From assembly GCA_900128395.1 (NCBI GenBank), contig LT649894.1, positions 1 to 11,844 of the forward strand: a stretch of DNA of 11,844 bases, written 5' to 3'. Position 1 is the first letter of the stretch, and each line of letters starts with the position of its first letter. Source of the stretch: Stramenopiles sp. TOSAG23-2 (Eukaryota; Sar). The notes under the pieces were generated by a model. The model was not told where the DNA came from, ran no database searches, and saw only the letters and a list, made by a program, of their open reading frames with translations. Position numbers and translations under genes: made by a program. This document shows, piece after piece, positions 6,345 through 11,844 of the stretch.

Positions 6345-6816
6345 AAACTTTTTTTTTATATATAAATTTGTTTGGTGTGGTGTGTGGTGCAAAATTTAAA
6401 TAAATTTATATAAAAATTTTAAGTAAAGTACTAAAATGACAAAAAGTTACATGGACATAATAATTGGAAAATATCCGTAAAAACAGTCACATCAAATTCT
6501 CTTATATTTAATGTCAACCTGGTTAATAATGCCAGAATTAGAATGCCAGAATGCAACACACCGCAATCACATTGACTCTTAATAAAATTAGACCGTCTAA
6601 CATGTGGGAATATAAAACTTTAAAGGCAATAGATAGATAGTCGTCTAAAATGTGGAACAATTATTTTAAAGAAAATTTAACATCTAAAACATAGAATATT
6701 ACACGGAAGAAATTAAAAATACACACGCATACGTATAACCATATATATTAAGTAATATAGCTTGGAATGTAATCATACCAATTGAAAAATTTAATAAAAT
6801 TTATAATCATTTAAAC
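6345..6816. promoter_or_regulatory. Mirror of the phosphatase upstream region, with a 14-nt motif repeated ahead of the gene
   Basis: In the phosphatase gene's sense, CGTCTAACATGTGG lies at 6594-6607 and CGTCTAAAATGTGG at 6642-6655. The related CATCTAAAACATAG is at 6681-6694; it differs from the second copy only by transitions. They begin 223, 175 and 136 bp before the ATG at 6817, all in the same orientation, as paired transcription-factor sites often are. TATA-like sequence (ATATATATTA) lies at 6741-6750, but the whole area is AT-rich. No gene is seen. Confidence 0.5.
6594..6694 (+). repeat. Candidate cis-element CGTCTAA(A/C)ATGTGG, two strong copies and one weak
   Basis: The copies at 6594-6607 and 6642-6655 match in 13 of 14 bases with a 48-bp period. 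The third, at 6681-6694, matches the second in 10 of 14. The reverse-complement set in the left arm is at 5151-5251. A binding-site role is inferred from position and orientation only. Confidence 0.5.
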
Positions 6817-7698
6817 ATGTTAAAAGATACGAAAATATTATATTTTGTAAGGCATGGCCAGTCATCACATAATTTATCGTTAGAAGAAAAAAAATTAAGT
6901 GGAGATGAAGTATTGACAATGTATGCTACAAAATTTCGTGATTCTCGTTTATCTGATCGTGGTATACAAGAAGCAAGGTCATTATATGAAGAAATATTAA
7001 AACGACCAAAAATAATGACGCCAGAGTTAATATGTGTTTCTCCATGTTCACGTACTTTGAAAACAGCTTCGTTAGTATTTCAAAATCATTTAAAAAAAAA
7101 GACATTTTTAGTAGTAGAAGAATTACGAGAACGTCATGGACGTTTTCCATGTGAACAAAGACGTAATCGTTCAATTGTTTCAAAAGAATACCCATATTTT
7201 GATTTCTCACAAATTAGTGGAAAAGATATGTTATGGCGATTGAACAGAGAACCGCGTCAAAATAGTATTGACCGTGCAAATAAATTTTTAAAATTCATAT
7301 CTAGTCGAAATGAAAAAATAATTGCATGTGTTTCCCATGCAGGCTTTATGGGTCAATCATTGTTTACAGATAAAAATAAAAAAATTACAATGATGGATAA
7401 AGAAAAAATGTTACATGGTTTTGAAAATTGTGAAATGAGAATAATGGAATTCAAAATATTTAATAACGATACGTATTCTGTTAAAATGTTGGATTCAATT
7501 AAAAGGCCAAAAGTTGATAATGATGACGAGGAAGAAGATATAAAGGCTAAAAATCTTGGAAGATTGAATATGGCAGAATTGTATAAATTTTCAAGTAAAG
7601 AAATTGAAGAAAAATTGAAGATCATACGAAAAGAAAATCCATTGCCATATATAAAAAATCCAGAGGATCATGATTTTAATCTAACCGCAAAATTGTAG
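6817..7698 (+). CDS. Histidine phosphatase / phosphoglycerate mutase-like protein, PMU1 type (right copy)
   Basis: This 293-residue copy is identical to the 5028-4147 gene. The core codons here are R12-H13-G14 at 6850-6858 and the second catalytic His174 at 7336-7338, so the active site is complete in both arms. The upstream frame is open for at least 60 bp but has no earlier ATG near the conserved RHG motif, which favours the Met at 6817. The TAG stop is followed by GGAGGTGC and then the AT-rich convergent spacer. The charged C-terminal extension (about 230-293) includes KEIEEKLKIIRKEN, likely helical. With the TPR gene upstream in the same direction the two could be co-oriented neighbours, but the 472-bp gap suggests separate promoters. 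Confidence 0.9.
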   Translation: MLKDTKILYFVRHGQSSHNLSLEEKKLSGDEVLTMYATKFRDSRLSDRGIQEARSLYEEILKRPKIMTPELICVSPCSRTLKTASLVFQNHLKKKTFLVVEELRERHGRFPCEQRRNRSIVSKEYPYFDFSQISGKDMLWRLNREPRQNSIDRANKFLKFISSRNEKIIACVSHAGFMGQSLFTDKNKKITMMDKEKMLHGFENCEMRIMEFKIFNNDTYSVKMLDSIKRPKVDNDDEEEDIKAKNLGRLNMAELYKFSSKEIEEKLKIIRKENPLPYIKNPEDHDFNLTAKL

Positions 7699-8125
7699 GG
7701 AGGTGCAATCTGTGTTTTGCTTTTTTATTTACTTACGAACATGCTCTTGTTGTACATATATATATATAAAATGTTCTCTTACTCATATATATGATAATAT
7801 ATATCATAAAATAATTCGCTTATTTTTTTATTATAATACATACGAGTACATATTATATATACGAGAATTCTCTTATTCATTACAAACATATACGAAGTAT
7901 ATATACTCGTATGATATTATATATTATTAATAAAATTATATATATATATCAAAAGTTTAAATTAAAGCGAGAAAAGTTTATCAAAATTTTTTTATACGAG
8001 CTCACTCGTATATAAATCACACCGCACACATATGAACAAAAAAGAATTCTTTTTGACATGAAATATCAAAGCTTACATGTGAGCCGTGAATAATAAAAAA
8101 AAAACACGTGTGTCGGTAAAACATG
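7699..8125. other. Mirror of the AT-rich convergent 3' region
   Basis: Here the phosphatase (left side) and hydroxylase (right side) stops face each other. The CTCGTAT/ATACGAG heptamers fall at 7840-7846, 7859-7865, 7906-7912, 7994-8000 and 8005-8011. Long TA runs at 7757-7766, 7795-7805 and 7938-7948 make this the least complex part of the arm. A 75-codon plus-strand frame starting at 7703 is Tyr/Ile/Ser low complexity and is not called. No RNA gene is seen. Confidence 0.6.
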
Positions 8126-9286
8126 TTATTTTTTTACTCGTCGTGTCATACGTATCTCACGCCTTGTACTCATAGGTACTTCACTAAATTTTTGCATGGT
8201 CCATTTCGTACCTGTATAAGGATGACAACCAGTGTGCCAAGCCAATGGATCACCAACACCTAAACCTGAAAACCCAACGTTATCGTGCCAAAACATAATG
8301 GCACTACCTTTCTTTGGCTTAACTTTTAAAGCACCTTGGCCATGCTTTGTCACAGAACTAAGATATTCTACATTTTGACTAACGGATTCCGCTAATTGTT
8401 CTGTATTCATATCATCATTATTATTATCTTTTAAAGACGTATATGTTTCTGCACATAGATCTGATGTTATATCTCTTAATTTTTTCATTTCTTTTTCGAC
8501 TTTGGATTTTTTCCCATTGTTATTTTCCCCCGTATAATGAATGACACCTTCAACAACGGTACGTTTACCATTATGCCATCGAGCTCTACCATTAAATGAT
8601 CGTCTACATAAATTCGAAGTAGATTGATTCAAATTGCATGGAAATATCGTTTCACCTCCTAATTCCGTATCAGCTAAATACATCAAAACAGTGACAGTCG
8701 TCCAAGGTTTATTTGCTTTATCATGATGAATATTATCTAATCTTTTTTTATTGATATCAGGCTCTGGTTTTATTTTATGTATACACAATGCTTCTTGATC
8801 ATAATGTGGCATGATTCCCGTTATTCCTGCAATTCTCCATTCAATTTTGTTTACCATCTCGTTGTTGTAAAATGCACTATCTTTAAAATAAACAGACGTG
8901 TAACTACGAGTATCATCCCAATCTTCGAGTTCAGGAGCCTTATTTTTAAAATATTCACATTCGTCATCTGTTAAAAAGTTCTCATAATATGTCACACGTG
9001 GTTGTGTTGATATTACTTGCGGAATTAATTCAATATTATCATAATAGTTCTTCTTTAACAATTTCGTAGCAGAGCTATTATCGTCAATTTTATTCTTGTT
9101 CCCATTTTTATTGTTGTTATTATTATTATTATTGTTCAGCGTATTTCCATTATTATCTACCTCCAGCTGTAGCAATGGGTCCGTGCCATAGTTTACATTG
9201 CCATTATCAGTAGCATAAGTTGTTTTAATTTGTTGCAAAGCAAATGCTATTATTATATACGAAAATGCTTGATATCGTTGCTTCAT
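8126..9286 (-). CDS. Prolyl 4-hydroxylase-like 2-oxoglutarate/Fe(II) oxygenase (right copy)
   Basis: This copy has the same 386 residues as the 2559-3719 gene. In this arm the iron ligands are coded at 8726-8728 (His187), 8720-8722 (Asp189) and 8234-8236 (His351), and the 2-oxoglutarate Lys361 at 8204-8206. All are intact, so neither copy shows decay or divergence. The charged insert (residues 217-316) contains several Cys (C217, C227, C278) that could form disulfides in the ER, consistent with the signal peptide. Asn-rich stretches recur inside it (NNN at 255-257 and 288-290). The diverging partner across 653 bp is the PX gene. Confidence 0.93.
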   Translation of the reverse strand: MKQRYQAFSYIIIAFALQQIKTTYATDNGNVNYGTDPLLQLEVDNNGNTLNNNNNNNNNKNGNKNKIDDNSSATKLLKKNYYDNIELIPQVISTQPRVTYYENFLTDDECEYFKNKAPELEDWDDTRSYTSVYFKDSAFYNNEMVNKIEWRIAGITGIMPHYDQEALCIHKIKPEPDINKKRLDNIHHDKANKPWTTVTVLMYLADTELGGETIFPCNLNQSTSNLCRRSFNGRARWHNGKRTVVEGVIHYTGENNNGKKSKVEKEMKKLRDITSDLCAETYTSLKDNNNDDMNTEQLAESVSQNVEYLSSVTKHGQGALKVKPKKGSAIMFWHDNVGFSGLGVGDPLAWHTGCHPYTGTKWTMQKFSEVPMSTRREIRMTRRVKK

Positions 9287-9939
9287 ATTTATATACTATT
9301 TCTGTTATAAATATCTATATATATGTAATACCAAAAACAACGATCTATTGTTTGTTTTCAAATATTGTTCTTTCATCTATACCTACAGTACAGTATGTTT
9401 TCTGTGGAAGGGTATAGATATATGTTTTTCATAAGTACGTTCGTTAAAACAGGGAGAAGTTAAAAGATATTTAATGGTATGTCCCTTGTAGGTTTTTGAT
9501 TTACCATATTGCAAAGAAATTGCAGTAGCGACTAACAGAACACAAAATCAAATAATATTTACCATGGACACAACACACACAGTTGCCACACACAGGCGGA
9601 CAGAACTTTTTTTGCGTCACAGGACACACAGAATATTTTTTTAACTGAAAAGAGGCCGATAAAAACCGAAGGCAGACAATCTAAATTCGTATTCTAATTA
9701 CCCTGTCAAGTATAATTCAGGGTCATTTGATAGCCTGGATAGCACTGTGAAATCTTCGAAAAAATGATCAAAAAAATAATGCTGCCAATCTAAATCCGCC
9801 AATCCTCTGCGCAATAAAAAAGATATCTATTGTTTTGATGGATAATTCGATATAGTTGTACATATAGGTTAGTGTATCGGATACATGCTAGCCAAGAGAA
9901 AAACAAATGACTTGATATATAGATTCAGAAATAATTACG
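9287..9939. promoter_or_regulatory. Mirror of the 653-bp divergent promoter region
   Basis: In this orientation the hydroxylase lies to the left and the PX gene to the right. The AC-rich cluster (9568-9631) and the CAATCTAAA pair (9677-9685 and 9786-9794) sit in the middle third. The last 60 bp before the PX ATG at 9940 are AT-rich with GATATATAGATTC but no clear TATA consensus. I see no ORF of useful length and no RNA gene. Confidence 0.5.
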
Positions 9940-10531
9940 ATGGCAAGTTTAGTAACAGATAATGAAACGAAACAAGCACCGGAAGTCACGACAGACGAAA
10001 CAGGGTATAGTAGTTTAACTAAATTTCACAGTACAAATCAAATAATTAATAATAATAATAATAATAATGATAATAATATTAATATGAAACAACAACCATC
10101 AATGTCTTCACAACAAAATAATCTTGTAAATTTAGCAGCATTGACTATTCGGATACCATCTGTTACATTGATAGCAGATAATTTCGCTGCATATAAAATT
10201 GTTATTGCGGATGGTAAACAGAAATGGATAGTATTTCGTAGATATTCTTCTATATTAAAATTTCATACAGATTTAGTTAGATTTGCTCCGGAAGCTTTGG
10301 ACGTCCTACGTTTTCCTAAGAAAAAAATGGTTTGGCAATAGACAACCAAATTATTTAGAAAAGCGGAGAAGCCAGTTAGAATTATATTTTCGAATGTTAC
10401 TAAATTCAAATTTGCCTAGATCAAAAGCTTTAAAAGAACGTGTATTTGCTTTCTTCTCCCGTTCAGATCCAGTAATTGAAAATAGCATTATATTTACTTC
10501 GATTAAAAGAGAGGAAGGTAATGAAGATTAA
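9940..10531 (+). CDS. PX-domain protein with the same 1-base frameshift (right copy)
   Basis: Frame one runs 9940-10341 and frame two supplies 10328-10531, so the reading must move by one base at the A run 10321-10327. Reading CCT AAG AAA AAA, dropping one A, then TGG TTT GGC gives PKKKWFGN, the conserved PX stretch. The written frame instead gives PKKKMVWQ and TAG at 10339-10341. The two frames overlap (10283-10341) with no missing coding sequence, so an intron is not needed. The copy adds no independent support for the indel, because both arms derive from one sequence. After the PX fold the protein ends with a short charged tail (SIKREEGNED), with no SNX BAR domain or other module. Confidence 0.85.
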
Positions 10532-10826
10532 TAATATTTTATAAATTTATTTTACGTCCGTATCCGTATAATATATTCATACCCCCCTCTACCTCGAGCC
10601 CCACACCGCCTGATAAATGATTTTTGTTGTATTTAATTACATTATACGTAATGATACTAGAGTATTAATACTAGATAGAGTGCTAGTAGGAAAGGGAGGA
10701 CAGACAGAGAGAGAGAGAGGAGATTTTAGTAACAAAATGTCGTATCTAAATGGAAAAAAGTAATATATAATAATATATATATGATATGATATGAATATGA
10801 TATGTGAATACGAAAAATATTTTATA
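10532..10826. other. Mirror of the aldolase/PX convergent 3' region
   Basis: It holds the C-rich pocket (10581-10612), the AGTATTAATACT palindrome (10661-10672), the (AG)7 run (10706-10719) and an ATGATAT-rich tract nearest the aldolase stop. Nothing resembling a tRNA or other structured RNA is visible. Confidence 0.65.
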
Positions 10827-11840
10827 TCATACGATCCCCAACTCCTTTGATAAACTTTGTTCCATTCTTCTCATAGCATTCAATGCAACAATTTGATGTT
10901 CTAAAAATGGAGTCTTGCCTTTTGGATTCCCATCTGGTCCTTTTGTCCTACAAATATGATTATTTAATATAAATAAATGGCTACATAAATATGCTTTTGC
11001 ACTTGCTGGATAATTAATACATACAGTCGCTTCTGCAAGAGATAAGAAATCTTGAACCTTTTGTAGTTGTTTTTCTTTTATCACCTTATCATCCCCACCA
11101 TTATTACTATGTACATTAGCATGTTTACACAACCATACATGCAATTGTGGATAAAAATTTGCAGAAATTCCAGAAAAACCATGACCACCATCACGAAGTG
11201 ACGTCAAAAGTGTCTCTACATTTGCATTGTAAAATCGAAAATTTGTATGTTTAGATACCGCTTTCACTTTTGCTTTGATTTCAGTGGATAAACATGACGT
11301 ATCTTTATGAAAATAAAATCTATTTGTTGCAGCACACCATTCAATAAGATCAGGGGATAATAATCTTTTATAAGGGACTGGACATTCATATAAACCTAAT
11401 TTAACATTTCCAGTAAGTGATAAAATGGTCTCCATTGCGGTTTTCCATTCAATTTCACTTGATTCTTTAGGAACAAGTGTAGATGTATTGATGACAACCG
11501 CGTCACAATATTTAGACATTTCATTGATAAATTCACCTTGTTCCTCAATAGTTTTACCATCATATGTTCCAGTGCTTACAACAACGATACGACCATTCAC
11601 TTTGGTAAATATATATTTCGCTAGTTCTAACCGTTCACTAGATGACAAATCAAACATTTCAGAAGATAAACATGGAGAAAATATACCAACACATCCCTTA
11701 CCAATATAAAAATCTAGTAATCCATCAATTGCATTATAATCAATTTCAATATTATTATTATTATCAATGAATGGAGTAATCATTGTTGGAATGGCACCAA
11801 TCGGAAATAAAACGCCATTGTTAGTATTTATTGATGCCAT
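10827..11840 (-). CDS. DHDPS/N-acetylneuraminate lyase-superfamily class I aldolase (right copy)
   Basis: This is the minus-strand twin of 5-1018, again starting 4 bp inside the window end. The Schiff-base Lys179 codon is at 11304-11306 and Tyr151 at 11388-11390. Both ends of the window therefore fall at the same base, just upstream of this gene's ATG, so the promoter is missing from both copies. Residues 242-256 (VHSNNGGDDKVIKEK) look like a lineage-specific loop between the barrel and the C-terminal helices. The C-terminal NYPASAKAYL segment fits the helical bundle in which family members pack as dimers or tetramers. Confidence 0.9.
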   Translation of the reverse strand: MASINTNNGVLFPIGAIPTMITPFIDNNNNIEIDYNAIDGLLDFYIGKGCVGIFSPCLSSEMFDLSSSERLELAKYIFTKVNGRIVVVSTGTYDGKTIEEQGEFINEMSKYCDAVVINTSTLVPKESSEIEWKTAMETILSLTGNVKLGLYECPVPYKRLLSPDLIEWCAATNRFYFHKDTSCLSTEIKAKVKAVSKHTNFRFYNANVETLLTSLRDGGHGFSGISANFYPQLHVWLCKHANVHSNNGGDDKVIKEKQLQKVQDFLSLAEATVCINYPASAKAYLCSHLFILNNHICRTKGPDGNPKGKTPFLEHQIVALNAMRRMEQSLSKELGIV

Positions 11841-11844
11841 TATG

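Larger units (their letters stand above)
1..11844. repeat. Whole-window perfect inverted repeat (two 5922-bp arms, no spacer)
   Basis: The first bases (CATAATGGCATC) and the last bases (GATGCCATTATG) are reverse complements. Every gene pair has coordinates summing to 11845 and identical translations, including non-coding shadow frames. Intergenic stretches that I compared by eye (for example 1233-1264 with 10581-10612, and 2221-2280 with 9565-9624) also match exactly. Arm coordinates therefore agree without net indels along the full length. I did not compare every intergenic base. Identity this complete implies either one molecule copied back on itself (artefact) or an extremely recent event. 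Nothing in the window lies outside the repeat. Confidence 0.97.

Noticed and set aside
1-11844. Terminal-hairpin replicon, telomere-resolvase plasmid or giant-virus genome end
   Set aside because: The axis is a plain TA tract without a larger resolution site, the genes are cell-type housekeeping and secretory proteins with long spacers, and no replication or capsid gene is present.
1-11844. tRNA, rRNA, CRISPR, transposase, defence or biosynthetic system
   Set aside because: I searched by eye on both strands and found no cloverleaf, spaced repeats, transposase motifs or functionally linked gene cluster.

Overview
The window is a single perfect inverted repeat. Bases 1-5922 and 5923-11844 are reverse complements, so position x pairs with 11845-x. 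Every gene occurs twice with an identical protein, and the intergenic stretches I compared also match. There is no unique spacer; the axis lies between 5922 and 5923, inside a (TA)7 tract. In effect this is 5.9 kb of unique sequence read out and back. A fold-back product of amplification, sequencing or assembly is the most economical explanation. A real, very recent palindromic duplication cannot be excluded from the sequence alone.

The source looks like the nuclear genome of an AT-rich, gene-dense unicellular eukaryote. The support is: a eukaryote-type PX domain; a secreted prolyl 4-hydroxylase with an N-terminal signal peptide; poly-asparagine tracts coded by AAT runs in several proteins; genes on alternating strands with 0.3-0.65 kb AT-rich gaps; and no bacterial operon structure or Shine-Dalgarno pattern. 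TGA, TAA and TAG all end recognisable genes, so the code looks standard, which argues against most ciliates. No introns are needed. The gene types would suit a stramenopile or similar protist, but that is inference. A large DNA virus is possible but less likely given the long intergenic regions.

The unit reads as follows in left-arm coordinates. A DHDPS/N-acetylneuraminate lyase-type class I aldolase (+, 5-1018) converges on a PX-domain gene (-, 1905-1314) that carries a one-base frameshift in an A run. The PX gene diverges, across a 653-bp intergenic region, from a prolyl 4-hydroxylase-like 2-oxoglutarate/Fe(II) oxygenase (+, 2559-3719). That gene converges, across 427 bp of very AT-rich DNA with repeated CTCGTAT motifs, on a histidine-phosphatase/PMU1-like gene (-, 5028-4147). 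Behind the phosphatase gene on the same strand is a small TPR-like gene (-, 5896-5501), whose 5' leader runs into the palindrome axis. The right arm (5923-11844) repeats all this in mirror order.

The five genes do not form an obvious pathway. They look like neighbouring, independently transcribed housekeeping or secretory genes. I found no RNA gene, CRISPR array, transposase or known mobile element. The unusual features are the palindrome, its TA centre, the identical frameshift in both arms, and some candidate cis-regulatory repeats.
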